A DNA stretch of 64,000 nt, from NCBI GenBank assembly GCA_945860865.1, contig CAMARW010000001.1, positions 586,294-650,293 of the forward strand, in the 5' to 3' direction. A program made the position numbers and the translations under genes. Shown in pieces: positions 1-9,922 of this stretch. Source of the stretch: Chitinophaga pinensis. Lineage in GTDB: Bacteria; Bacteroidota; Bacteroidia; UKL13-3. A model generated the notes under the pieces. The model was not told the DNA's origin. It searched no databases and was given only the letters and a program-made list of their open reading frames with translations. Every line of letters begins with the position of its first letter. The first letter of the stretch is position 1.

Positions 1-1088
1 AGTTCATCGAAAAAATGAATAGCGATGATGCGGCATACATACTCAATCATTTTTCCAATAATAAAAAGGAAGAAATTATTGCCAAACTGCATGATATTGA
101 ATATGCAAGCAGCCTGCTAGAGCTAATTAGCTATGAAAATGAAACTGCCGGAAGTTTAATGGCACTTGAGTTAGTTAAGGCTTATGAAGATTGGTCTGTT
201 AAAAAATGTATCGAAGAAATTAGAATACAAGCCGAAAATGTGGAGAGCATTTTGGTGGTATATGTAGTTGATGATTTGGAAAGATTGAAGGGTATAATCA
301 CACTCAAAAATCTTATTCTGGCCGATCCTAATGAACAGATTCAAAAACTTTTCAATAAAGAGGTAATCTCGGTTTCAACATCTGCCCCAGTTGATGAAGT
401 AGCTAATCTTACAAAAAAATACGATTTAATGGTTTTGCCAGTGGTGGATCCTTTGGGCAGGTTGGTTGGCCGAATTACCATTGATGATGTGGTAGATTTA
501 ATTAAAGATGAAGCCGACGAGGATTACCAGCTAATGAGTGGTATTACCGAGGATGTTGACCCAACAGATAAAGTTTGGATTTTGTCTCGCGCTCGTTTGC
601 CATGGCTAATTATTGGTTTATTTGGGGGTATTGCAAGTTCACGTTTTCTGGCTCTTTATGAAGGTCAAATAATGATTCATCCAGAAATGGCTTTTTTTAT
701 CCCTATGATTGCGGCTATGGGCGGAAATGTTGGTGTGCAATCTTCCGCCATTGTGGTGCAGGGTATAGCCAACGATACTTTAGGTACTAAAAATATAGGT
801 CAAAAAATATTAAAAGAATTGCGGGTTGCCTTATTAAATGGAATTATTTGTTCTTTACTCATTTTGTTTTACAATTTAGCCTTTCAAGACTCTTATGAAC
901 TAGCACTTACCGTAAGTTTTGCCTTATTAACAGTTATTATATTTGCTTCTATTTTTGGTACTTTTATTCCTATGGTTTTAAACCAAATGAAAATAGATCC
1001 AGCGTTGGCTACCGGTCCTTTTATAACCACAAGCAATGATTTATTGGGCATTGTTATCTATTTTTCAATTGGTAGGTTACTGTATTAA
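1..1088 (+). CDS. mgtE: Magnesium transporter MgtE, 5'-truncated by window edge
   Basis: Inner-membrane Mg2+ channel. The reading frame is open from base 3, and the first ATG (base 15) is internal: the sequence before it continues the helical MgtE N-domain, so roughly 90 residues lie outside the window. Counting from that Met, a CBS-domain pair spans about residues 60-190, followed by the plug-helix linker and about five membrane segments (195-357). The SLC41/MgtE signature GGNVGVQ lies in the second half, and Asp342 in TTSNDLLG matches the conserved pore aspartate. In the family, Mg2+ binding to the N and CBS domains closes the pore. Nothing is broken apart from the window edge. A CorA-type transporter further on gives the organism a second Mg2+ route. 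Confidence 0.95.
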   Translation, partial: FIEKMNSDDAAYILNHFSNNKKEEIIAKLHDIEYASSLLELISYENETAGSLMALELVKAYEDWSVKKCIEEIRIQAENVESILVVYVVDDLERLKGIITLKNLILADPNEQIQKLFNKEVISVSTSAPVDEVANLTKKYDLMVLPVVDPLGRLVGRITIDDVVDLIKDEADEDYQLMSGITEDVDPTDKVWILSRARLPWLIIGLFGGIASSRFLALYEGQIMIHPEMAFFIPMIAAMGGNVGVQSSAIVVQGIANDTLGTKNIGQKILKELRVALLNGIICSLLILFYNLAFQDSYELALTVSFALLTVIIFASIFGTFIPMVLNQMKIDPALATGPFITTSNDLLGIVIYFSIGRLLY

Positions 1089-1139
1089 GTTTTTTAAAAT
1101 ACCCGTGCAACCTTCTATTAATTTTTAATAACTATTGCA

Positions 1140-2117
1140 ATGAATGAAGTTTTAAACCCTGAACCAATTACCTTGAATGTACTCATCGTTGATGATTTAC
1201 ATCCATGCTTAATGGAGGGTTTAAGTAAACATGGCTGCAAAGTTCTTTATTTGCCAGATGCAAATCGGGCAGAAATTTTAGCAGCACTTCCTAATAAAGA
1301 TGTACTCGTTATTAGAACTAAAACCATAGTAGATAAAGCCTTATTGGATCAGGCCAACGCTTTAAAAATTATAGCAAGGGCAGGGGCAGGTATGGATAAT
1401 ATAGATTTGTTTGAAGCTGAAAAGAGAAACATAACATGCTTTAATGCAGGGGAGGCAAATTCTGATGCGGTAGCAGAACAGAGTCTTGCCATGTTATTAA
1501 TGCTCTTAAACAATTTATTTAGGGCAAACCAACAAGTAAAAGCAGGAATTTGGCAACGCGAAGCTAATAGAGGCATTGAACTTGCTGGTAAAACGGTGGC
1601 TATTATTGGTTATGGAAATACTGGAAGTGCCTTTGCTTCCAAGCTTTCTGCTATGAAAGTTAAAGTGCTTGCTTATGATAAATACCGCTCAAATTTTGGG
1701 AATAGTCTGGTGCAAGAATGTACCTGGAAAGAGATATTTGAATTAGCAGATATACTCAGTTTCCATGTTCCTTTAACAAATGAAACAAAATACTATTTTA
1801 ATAGCTCCTTGCTGAACCAATTTAAAAAAAACATTTTCTTGCTCAATTTGAGTAGGGGAAAAGTGGTCAATACGAAAGATTTATTGCTGGGCTTGAACCA
1901 AGGAAAAATTTTGGGTGCTGCATTGGATGTACTCGAAAATGAACAGCTAAATTTATTAAATACGGAAGAAAAAATCTTGTTTGAACAGCTCTGTAAACAC
2001 GAAAATGTGATTTTAAGTCCGCATATTGGGGGGTGGACTCATGAAAGTTACGTAAAAATTTCACAGGTTTTGCTCGATAAGTTGCTCACTTTTAGCAAAA
2101 AATTAACATTAATTTGA
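1140..2117 (+). CDS. D-2-hydroxyacid dehydrogenase, phosphoglycerate dehydrogenase-like
   Basis: A 325-residue NAD-dependent D-isomer-specific 2-hydroxyacid dehydrogenase. The Rossmann glycine motif GYGNTG is at residues 157-162, and the catalytic triad reads Arg239 (LSRG), Glu268 (DVLENE) and His295 (SPHIGG), spaced as in SerA. The C-terminal ACT domain of long SerA enzymes is absent, so this is the short form. 3-Phosphoglycerate is the likely substrate (serine biosynthesis), but related 2-hydroxyacids cannot be excluded from sequence. No serC or serB is adjacent. The ATG starts 51 bases after mgtE, so co-transcription is possible. Confidence 0.85.
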   Translation: MNEVLNPEPITLNVLIVDDLHPCLMEGLSKHGCKVLYLPDANRAEILAALPNKDVLVIRTKTIVDKALLDQANALKIIARAGAGMDNIDLFEAEKRNITCFNAGEANSDAVAEQSLAMLLMLLNNLFRANQQVKAGIWQREANRGIELAGKTVAIIGYGNTGSAFASKLSAMKVKVLAYDKYRSNFGNSLVQECTWKEIFELADILSFHVPLTNETKYYFNSSLLNQFKKNIFLLNLSRGKVVNTKDLLLGLNQGKILGAALDVLENEQLNLLNTEEKILFEQLCKHENVILSPHIGGWTHESYVKISQVLLDKLLTFSKKLTLI

Positions 2118-2130
2118 TTTTGTATCAAAT
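2112..2130 (+). terminator. Weak stem-loop at the end of the dehydrogenase gene
   Basis: Seven-base arms ATTTGAT / ATCAAAT around a 5-base loop overlap the TGA stop codon. Only an interrupted T-rich stretch follows, so this is a weak terminator candidate. Confidence 0.3.
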
Positions 2131-2211
2131 AGATTTTGTTATTTTCAAATTAACTACTTTATTTTACCGCACTTAAAAAAAATTGTTTTGAAATAGTAAA
2201 CTACACGAAAT

Positions 2212-5200
2212 ATGAAGAAAATATACATTTTACTAGCCGTTTTGTTTGGTCTTCAATTTGCACTTCATGCCCAATCTGGCATGGGTACAATTAGGGGAAC
2301 TGTAAAAGACGCAAAAACTAAGAAAGCATTAGATTTTGTTAGTATCACCATTAAGTTGAATGGGGTAACAAAAGCTACTGCCATGACAGATGATGATGGC
2401 GGGTTCGTTATTAAAACCTTACAGCCAGGAGAGTATGATTTATATGCTTCAAATCTTGGTTATAAAAGTACCATTATAAAGGGTATAATCGTTTCGCCAG
2501 AAGCAGATCGTTTTGTTCCATTTAATATGGATTTATCTGATGGTAACATTCTTGAAACAGTTACTGTGCAGCATAAAAAGCAATTGGTTGATCCAGGTGG
2601 AATAAAGGGTGATGTTAAAACCAATAAAGAAATTCTTGCGCTAGGTACGCGCTCAGTAGAAAAAATTGCTGGAACTGCACTCGGGGTAGAATCTAGAGCT
2701 GGTGGCGCTCCAATCTTTCGTGGTTCAAGAGAAGAAGGAACTGCTTATTACATCGATGGTGTGCGTGTACAAGGTGGATCAAGAAATGTACCTGCCAACG
2801 CAATTGATCAGATTCAAGTTATTACAGGTGGAACACCTGCCAATTACGGGGATTTTGTGGGTGGTGCGATTAGTATCACAACCAAAGCTCCCACCAAAGA
2901 TTTTAACAGAGGTTTTGAAATAACATCAGCCACTCCTTTCACTGGTTACTTAGACAATAGTCATTTCAATAACTTCCAAGGTTTTGTCTCTGGTCCTCTA
3001 AAAGTTATCAATAAAGGAAGAGCTTCTCAAGAAAGGGTATTATTAGGATTTTTAGTTTCGGGTGCCTTAACCTACGGAAAGAGTTTATCTGCCGTAGATT
3101 TATACCAAGTAAAACCAGAGAAATTGAAAGAAATTCACGAAAGGCCGCTTATTGCTGGTCCTGAAAACTCTTTGTACCCAGCAGCAGAATTTTTAACTAA
3201 AAACGATCTCCAAAAAGTTGGTGTTCGTCAAAATGTAGGCTCTATTGCGGCAGATTTAAATGGTAATTTTAACTTTCAACCTACCTCTAACATCAATGTT
3301 CGTTTAGGTTATTTTGGAAATTATACCCGTGGCACAAATTGGAATTCTTTTCATTCATTGTTAAATCCCGAAAACAATGCGCTCCAAACCAATTATACCA
3401 TCAGAACATATTTGCAAATGACGCAAACCTTCAAAACTGATGATAAAAACGAGGATGGAACAAAGAAAAAAGTATCTAATATCTCCAATGCTTACTATAC
3501 TGTTCGTTTGTCTTATGAGCGTGGTTACGGTGAGGTTATGGATGAAAACCACATGCACAATATTTTTAATTATGGCTACATAGGTAAATTTACTACCTAC
3601 GATGCACGTAACTATGCGCGTGTTATAAAAGGTGTAAATGAAAGACCAGATTCTTTTTTAACAGATAATGGTACTATTTATTTATCAGATTATTACCGTC
3701 ATGTTGGATACAGAGATACTTTATTTACTTTCAACCAAGACCCAAATATAAATACAGTTAGGGGTAATTTTACCCGTTCCGTATACGATTATTATGGCCA
3801 AAGTGTGATGAGAACTGCCGGTAATGTTCGTCAGGTTGGTGGTTTAATTAATGGAGATGGTCCTATTGGTGTTTATTCTAATATGTGGGCAAATGTAGGC
3901 GCACAACAAGCCGGATATGCCAAATCCATGAATGAAACCTTTATTTTGAATTTGGAGAGCGGCTTTAGTATTGCTCCAAGAAGTAATCCAAAAGCCAAAC
4001 ATGAAATATTATTGGGTTTAAATGTGGAGCAACAATTTAGAAGAAATTATTCGCTTGGTGCAACCAACCTTTGGACCTTAGCTCGTTTGTATGCCAATAG
4101 GCAATTCTCTGGTTTAGATTCATCTTTATATTCTTTATCATTTGATCAAAATGGTGTGTTTAGCGATACCGTTAACTTTAAACGTAAGATTGTTAGTTCG
4201 CAGCAAACTAATTTTGATCTTAACTTTAGAAATAGCTTAATTCAAAGAGGCGCGCTGGATCCATTTGGTAACAAAATTGATCAGTTTACCAATATTGACG
4301 TAAATTCATTCAGTCCATCAGATTACAAATTGGATATGTTTTCAGCTAATGAATTATTGAATAATGGTAATAGCATTGTTTCTTATTCGGGTTATGATCA
4401 TTTAGGCAGAGTAGTAAGAAAGCGCCCAAGTTTAAATGATTTCTTAACCGATTCAACGGCTCGTTTATTGCCAGCTTACCAGCCACTATACTTCGCGGCA
4501 TGGGTTCAAGACAAGTTTGTTTTTAAGGATTTAATTATTCGTGTGGGTGTTCGTTTAGAGCGTTTTGATGCTAACCAGCCTGTATTAAAAGATCCTTATT
4601 CTATGGTTCCATTGTATACGGTAGGTGAGGCTAAGAACTTAGGTATTTTAGATGCAGATAATATTCCTTCTAACATGGGAGATAATTTTGTTCCTTATGT
4701 AGACAGAGACCCAGGTCAGCAAGATGCAGATATTACTAAAGCCAAATTTGTTGGCTATAGAAATGGAAACAATTGGTTTGATAAAAGTGGTAACCCAATC
4801 TCAGATCCGCAAACTATTGCCCGCGAAGGTAAAACAAACCGTAATATGCCTTTATTAGCTGATCCTAAAAATCCTCAGTTACCAACAACGGCCTCATTTA
4901 CAGATTATGTGCCAGATTTAAAAATATTACCACGTATTTGGTTCTCATTCCCTATCTCAACTACCTCTCAATTCTTTGGTACTTATGATATCTTAACACA
5001 AAGACCAAATGCCAATGTGGGTCAGATAGATGATTATTTCTTTTTGCAAAATCGTTTAAGTGGAGGTGCTATCAACAATCCAGATTTAAAGATGGTACAA
5101 GTAACCGATTACGAGATTGGATTCCGTCAGCAAATCGGACAAGATGCAGCTTTAGGTATCATTGCATCCTACCGCGAATACAGAAACCAAATTCAACTTT

Positions 5201-5988
5201 TCCGTTATGTGCAAGCTTGGCCAAATGATTATTCAACTTTTGGTAACTTAGACTTTTCAACTGTAAAAAGTTTGGGATTAGAATATAATATCAGAGAATT
5301 AGGAAACGTAACCATTACCGCTAACTACCAATTACAATTTGCAGATGGTACTGGTTCTAATGCTACTTCTAGTGCTGCTTTAATCCAGGTAGGTTTACCA
5401 ACTTTGCGTACACTTATTCCAATGGATTTTGATACCCGTCATACTTTTAAAGCTATTTTTGATTATCACTACAAAGAAGGAAAAGATTATAATGGACCAA
5501 TTGTAGATGGTAAAAAGATTTTTGAAAATGCTGGTTTCAACTTTATTTTTACTTCATTCTCTGGAAGACCTTATACACAAGATTTGCAACCAACTCCAGG
5601 TGGCGTTCAATCTGGTGTAGTTGTAAGAAGCCCGGTAAAAGGTACTCCAAACGGTGCCAACTTACCTCCACAGTTCAATCTTGATTTAAACGTTGATAAA
5701 AACTTTTTATTCAAGAAAAAGAATATCGATGGAAGTTTAACTGTATACAGGTTGCGTGCATTTATTATGGTTCAAAATTTATTGAATACCGCCAATGTAA
5801 CAAGTGTGTTTCGTTATACAGGTTCTGCCTATGATGATGGTTTCTTAGCCTCACCTGCTTCAAGAGAGCAAAAGGAGACTGCAACCAACCAGCAAGCTTA
5901 TGTTGACTTATATAATACAAGGATGGTAAATCCAGACAGGTTCGTTTTACCGCGATTAACTCGTTTGGGATTAGCATTATATTTTTAA
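2212..5988 (+). CDS. TonB-dependent outer-membrane receptor with carboxypeptidase-regulatory-like domain
   Basis: A 1258-residue outer-membrane receptor. It has a signal peptide (residues 1-20, ending HAQ), a carboxypeptidase-regulatory-like beta-sandwich (about 24-105), a plug domain (about 130-245, with YYIDGVRV and VITGGTPANYGDFVGGA), then a long beta-barrel ending in Phe (RLGLALYF), the usual barrel-assembly signal. It is longer than a classical siderophore receptor, and no SusD partner follows, so it is not a standard SusCD glycan importer. The next two genes (large secreted protein, PorV/PorQ family barrel) are on the same strand with 29- and 35-base gaps, indicating one operon. The ligand cannot be predicted. 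Confidence 0.9.
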   Translation: MKKIYILLAVLFGLQFALHAQSGMGTIRGTVKDAKTKKALDFVSITIKLNGVTKATAMTDDDGGFVIKTLQPGEYDLYASNLGYKSTIIKGIIVSPEADRFVPFNMDLSDGNILETVTVQHKKQLVDPGGIKGDVKTNKEILALGTRSVEKIAGTALGVESRAGGAPIFRGSREEGTAYYIDGVRVQGGSRNVPANAIDQIQVITGGTPANYGDFVGGAISITTKAPTKDFNRGFEITSATPFTGYLDNSHFNNFQGFVSGPLKVINKGRASQERVLLGFLVSGALTYGKSLSAVDLYQVKPEKLKEIHERPLIAGPENSLYPAAEFLTKNDLQKVGVRQNVGSIAADLNGNFNFQPTSNINVRLGYFGNYTRGTNWNSFHSLLNPENNALQTNYTIRTYLQMTQTFKTDDKNEDGTKKKVSNISNAYYTVRLSYERGYGEVMDENHMHNIFNYGYIGKFTTYDARNYARVIKGVNERPDSFLTDNGTIYLSDYYRHVGYRDTLFTFNQDPNINTVRGNFTRSVYDYYGQSVMRTAGNVRQVGGLINGDGPIGVYSNMWANVGAQQAGYAKSMNETFILNLESGFSIAPRSNPKAKHEILLGLNVEQQFRRNYSLGATNLWTLARLYANRQFSGLDSSLYSLSFDQNGVFSDTVNFKRKIVSSQQTNFDLNFRNSLIQRGALDPFGNKIDQFTNIDVNSFSPSDYKLDMFSANELLNNGNSIVSYSGYDHLGRVVRKRPSLNDFLTDSTARLLPAYQPLYFAAWVQDKFVFKDLIIRVGVRLERFDANQPVLKDPYSMVPLYTVGEAKNLGILDADNIPSNMGDNFVPYVDRDPGQQDADITKAKFVGYRNGNNWFDKSGNPISDPQTIAREGKTNRNMPLLADPKNPQLPTTASFTDYVPDLKILPRIWFSFPISTTSQFFGTYDILTQRPNANVGQIDDYFFLQNRLSGGAINNPDLKMVQVTDYEIGFRQQIGQDAALGIIASYREYRNQIQLFRYVQAWPNDYSTFGNLDFSTVKSLGLEYNIRELGNVTITANYQLQFADGTGSNATSSAALIQVGLPTLRTLIPMDFDTRHTFKAIFDYHYKEGKDYNGPIVDGKKIFENAGFNFIFTSFSGRPYTQDLQPTPGGVQSGVVVRSPVKGTPNGANLPPQFNLDLNVDKNFLFKKKNIDGSLTVYRLRAFIMVQNLLNTANVTSVFRYTGSAYDDGFLASPASREQKETATNQQAYVDLYNTRMVNPDRFVLPRLTRLGLALYF

Positions 5989-6017
5989 GTTTAATAAAAA
6001 TTAAAAAAGAGATTATC

Positions 6018-9000
6018 ATGGAAAAATATTCCTTCAAATTAATGAAAACAGTAGCATTTGCAATTTGCCTTTTTACGATTGCTAGCAATACTTTTGCTAA
6101 AGAAAATGTAGGCATGCTTAGAAAAAATGCATCCTCAAGTTTGGGTAAAATGGGAGCAGGTTGTGCTGCTGCAACCCAACAAAAAGATTTGGATCTTAAC
6201 AATGTTAGAACTACTATTTTAAATGGTGGTGATATGTGGTGGAACTTGCAAAATGCACGTTACGAAATACCACGCGTAGAGCCTGGTCAAACCTCTAAAC
6301 ATTCTTTGTTCTCTGGCGCGTTGTGGATTGGTGGTATTACGCAAGGTAACTTACGTATTGCTGGTCAAACATACCGTCAAAGTGGTAGTGATTATTATCC
6401 TGGTGCACTGCAAGTGGATGGTTCTGCTTCTATCTCAGCTGCTCGTTGTAAGTTCTATGACCAAATTTGGAAAGTTACCTTAGAGGAGATTGAAGCATTT
6501 AGCGGTGATGAAACGCAATGGAATAATCCTATTGATGGTATAGCTAATTGGCCAGGAAACGGAAATGTTGGCGAGGGTGCTACTGGTGAAGCAGAGTTTT
6601 TAGCTCCATTTTTTGATTTTAATAAGGATGGTAAATATGAGCCTTCTAACGGCGATTTTCCTTCTTTTGAACAAAATACGATTAGTAACATTCCGGATAT
6701 GATGTTGTATTCTATTTACAACGATAAAGGAAATATTCACTCTGAAACGGAAGGTTTACCTATTGGATTAGAATTGCATACGCAAAGTTTTGCATACTCA
6801 ACCAATGATGAAATTAATAACATGACTTTTTACCGCACTACTATTTACAATAGAAGCACAGAAACAATTGACTCTTGCGTTTTTGGTCAGTGGGTAGATG
6901 CAGATTTGGGTAACTATTCTGATGATTATGTAGAGTGTGATGTGAAAAGAAATTTGGGTATTTGTTATAATGGGGATGATAATGACGAAGGTATTCTTGG
7001 ATATGGTTTAAACCCACCAAGCGTAGGGGTGAATTTCTTTGAAGGTCCTAGAAAAATTGTTGGATCAGATACTACTGAAATTGGCTTAACTAAGTTTATT
7101 TATTATAATAATGATGGTTCTGTTACGGGTAATCCATCTCGTCCAGAGCATTATTGGAACTACCTAAATGGTCGTTGGAAAGATGGTTTAAATATTACTT
7201 ATGGTGGCAATGGTAGAGGTGGTACAGATACTGCTAGCTTTATGTTCCCGGGTAAAACAGACCCTGCTGGAAGGGCAGATTGGACAGAGCGTATTGCAGG
7301 TAATACACCTGGTGATAGAAGGTTTTTACAAACTGCTGGTCCTTTTAGCTTATTACCTGGTTCAAGAAACCAAGTAACAGTTGCTGTAGTTTGGGCCCGT
7401 GCAACTACTGGTGGTGCCACTGGTTCATTCAATTTATTAAAAGAAGCTTCAGATAAAGCATACGTTTTATATAAAAACAATTTTAATATTGTTGATGGTC
7501 CGCGTGTGCCAGATTTAAGTGTAGTAGAATTAGATCGCGAGTTGATATTAAATATCACTAATTATAAGGTAACAGAAGCATACAGCGATTCATCTGCTGG
7601 CTTGTGTTCAGCGAAAACTAAATATGCTTTCCAAGGTTACCAGATTTTTCAACTTAGAAAAAATTCAACCCCTAGTGATCTATACAACCAAGACGAAGCG
7701 CGTTTAGTTGCTCAGTGTGATGTATTAGATGGAAATGGTTTAATTGTAAACTTAGTAAATGATCCAGATCTTGGTTCAGTTAAGAAAATAATGGTTGTTG
7801 GTGAAGATAAAGGTGTTAAACATAGTTTCAGAATCACAAAAGATGCATTCTCTACTTTGTCTGACCCAAGTTTAGTTAACTTCCAAAATTATTACTTTTT
7901 ATTAGTAGCTTATGCAAGTGCCACCAATTGCTCTGTTGATGCTACCCAATATTTGGCTGGAAGAAGATCGGTAACTTCAGCAGATGGTGCTGGCGGAAGC
8001 GGTATCAAAATTTGGGGTGGTATACCTCATAAACCAACGCCAAGAACTCAGGGTACAGTTTTAAATACGAGTTGGGGTGATGGTCCGGAGATTGTAAGAA
8101 ATGAAGGTGCCGGAAACAGTGGTAATACCTTAATGCTTACCCAAGAAAGTATTGAAAAAGCATTGATAGCTCCTTACTATGTGCCTAGTCCAAAGTACCT
8201 GCGTGGAATGGGTCCTGTGGTGGTTAAAGTTATTGATCCTTTTAAAGTGCCAAGTGCTAACTTCGAATTGAGATTAATTGATTCTTCAGGAGCAACCAAC
8301 AAAAAGGATAGCTTAACTGCTAATCAAACTAAATGGACTTTAACCAACACAACAACCAATCAAGTTTATTTTGCAGAAGCTTCTATCAAAAATAAGAATG
8401 AGCAGTTATTTACTGAATTAGGTTTAAGTATTACGGTATTTCAAGTAGTTGGCCCAGGTAATCCTGATAATGCTACAGATGATGCCAATGGATATTTGTC
8501 TTCTAGTAAGGTGTATGCTGATCCAAGTAATGAATGGTTGCCAGGTATACCAGATGAGTTAGCTCCATTTGCTCCATTAAATTGGATTAGAGCAGGTAAT
8601 ACTGGAACTCCTGGATTTACTAACCCGTATGAGCATGATTTTGCTGATGGTCCAACTGGAGGTAAGCGTGCTGTAGATCCAAGAAGACAATATAATAAAT
8701 TAATTGATGGAACTTGGGCTCCTTATGCCTTAGCAGCCAGAGCAATTACTCCGCAACCAACTTATGGTCCGGCTTGGGCAGCTAGTTCAGGAGGATTCTC
8801 AACGGATAATATTTTATCTGATCTACGTTCGGTGTTGTTTGTAATTACAGGAGATAAAACCAAATGGACGCGTTGTGTTGTTATTGAAGCAGGTGAAAAC
8901 ACAGCACTAAATATAGGCAATGCTCCTAAAATGACTAGAAGAAAATCGCCATCAGTTGGAAAAGATGGGAAGCCTGATGGTTCTGGAAATGGAATGGGTT

Positions 9001-9887
9001 GGTTCCCGGGATATGCTGTAAATAAAGAAACAGGTGAACGCTTAAACTTAATGTTTGCGGAAGATTCTTCATTACCTTTAGAAAATGGTACTGATATGAT
9101 TTGGAATCCTACGTCAACATTACTTACAGGTTCTGTAGGAGGATTGGATTATAAATTTGGAGGTAAACACCACATTTATGTAATGGGTACAAAACCTTTT
9201 CGTACCACTTCAACTGGTCCTGTTTTGTATCAAGGTCCGCGTTATGATGAAGGCGTTAGCTATACAGATTTATTTAACAAAATTGAAGCAGGAACAAGTG
9301 TAATATTAAACATGCGCTCTTTGTATTCTCAAGCAATGTGGGTAAGTATGACTTTAGTTAATCCTAGAACAGTGCTTGGCGATTTAAATAAAACAGGCGG
9401 TATACCTTGTGATGTAACTATTAATTTAGATGTGAAACGTCCTTACGCTGCTCAGGCACCGGTTGATAAGTCGCAAGCTAAAAATGATAGCGTTCCATTC
9501 TATACTTTCAGTACAAGTGATTTGGCGCCAATTATTGGCACCAAAGAAGCTGGTCAAACAGCACTCGAAATGGTTTCTATCACACCTAATCCATACTATG
9601 CTTATGCTGGCTATGAAGATCCAGGTAATCAATTAGATTCACGTGTTCGCATTATTAATTTGCCTAAGAAATGTGTGGTTTCAATATACACACAAGGTGG
9701 CTTCTTAGTTCGTAGAATAAGGAAAGATGATGATACACAAACCTTCTTAGAATGGAATTTGAAAAATGATGCCAATGTGCCAATCTCTAGTGGTGTTTAT
9801 TTAATACACGTATATGCAGATGGTATTGGAGAGAGAGTAATAAAATGGTTCGGTATTATGCGTCCTGTAGATTTCGATACTTTCTAA
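6018..9887 (+). CDS. Large secreted protein with C-terminal T9SS-type sorting domain
   Basis: A 1289-residue exported protein. The hydrophobic signal segment is near residues 10-28 (AFAICLFTIASNTFA). The N-terminal third holds GGDMWWNL and SGALWIGGI motifs that I recognise from large Bacteroidota exoproteins of unknown function. The last ~95 residues (from ITPNPYYAY, ending FGIMRPVDFDTF) form a FlgD/T9SS-like beta-sandwich with SSGVYLIHVY, the form of type A sorting domains that PorU cleaves. No catalytic motif was recognised. It sits between a TonB-dependent receptor and a PorV/PorQ family gene, which suggests a surface protein that travels through or docks on these outer-membrane partners. 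That role is inference. Confidence 0.75.
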   Translation: MEKYSFKLMKTVAFAICLFTIASNTFAKENVGMLRKNASSSLGKMGAGCAAATQQKDLDLNNVRTTILNGGDMWWNLQNARYEIPRVEPGQTSKHSLFSGALWIGGITQGNLRIAGQTYRQSGSDYYPGALQVDGSASISAARCKFYDQIWKVTLEEIEAFSGDETQWNNPIDGIANWPGNGNVGEGATGEAEFLAPFFDFNKDGKYEPSNGDFPSFEQNTISNIPDMMLYSIYNDKGNIHSETEGLPIGLELHTQSFAYSTNDEINNMTFYRTTIYNRSTETIDSCVFGQWVDADLGNYSDDYVECDVKRNLGICYNGDDNDEGILGYGLNPPSVGVNFFEGPRKIVGSDTTEIGLTKFIYYNNDGSVTGNPSRPEHYWNYLNGRWKDGLNITYGGNGRGGTDTASFMFPGKTDPAGRADWTERIAGNTPGDRRFLQTAGPFSLLPGSRNQVTVAVVWARATTGGATGSFNLLKEASDKAYVLYKNNFNIVDGPRVPDLSVVELDRELILNITNYKVTEAYSDSSAGLCSAKTKYAFQGYQIFQLRKNSTPSDLYNQDEARLVAQCDVLDGNGLIVNLVNDPDLGSVKKIMVVGEDKGVKHSFRITKDAFSTLSDPSLVNFQNYYFLLVAYASATNCSVDATQYLAGRRSVTSADGAGGSGIKIWGGIPHKPTPRTQGTVLNTSWGDGPEIVRNEGAGNSGNTLMLTQESIEKALIAPYYVPSPKYLRGMGPVVVKVIDPFKVPSANFELRLIDSSGATNKKDSLTANQTKWTLTNTTTNQVYFAEASIKNKNEQLFTELGLSITVFQVVGPGNPDNATDDANGYLSSSKVYADPSNEWLPGIPDELAPFAPLNWIRAGNTGTPGFTNPYEHDFADGPTGGKRAVDPRRQYNKLIDGTWAPYALAARAITPQPTYGPAWAASSGGFSTDNILSDLRSVLFVITGDKTKWTRCVVIEAGENTALNIGNAPKMTRRKSPSVGKDGKPDGSGNGMGWFPGYAVNKETGERLNLMFAEDSSLPLENGTDMIWNPTSTLLTGSVGGLDYKFGGKHHIYVMGTKPFRTTSTGPVLYQGPRYDEGVSYTDLFNKIEAGTSVILNMRSLYSQAMWVSMTLVNPRTVLGDLNKTGGIPCDVTINLDVKRPYAAQAPVDKSQAKNDSVPFYTFSTSDLAPIIGTKEAGQTALEMVSITPNPYYAYAGYEDPGNQLDSRVRIINLPKKCVVSIYTQGGFLVRRIRKDDDTQTFLEWNLKNDANVPISSGVYLIHVYADGIGERVIKWFGIMRPVDFDTF

Positions 9888-9922
9888 TCACCTAATTTTT
9901 TTAACTAGATAATAATATAAAC

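Noticed and set aside
1-1088. Truncated MgtE as a pseudogene
   Set aside because: The frame is open to the first complete codon of the window and matches MgtE there, so the gap is only the window edge.
5765-6202. A 145-codon minus-strand frame across the receptor/secreted-protein junction
   Set aside because: It overlaps the coding 3' end and signal peptide of two well-supported genes and shows no family motif.
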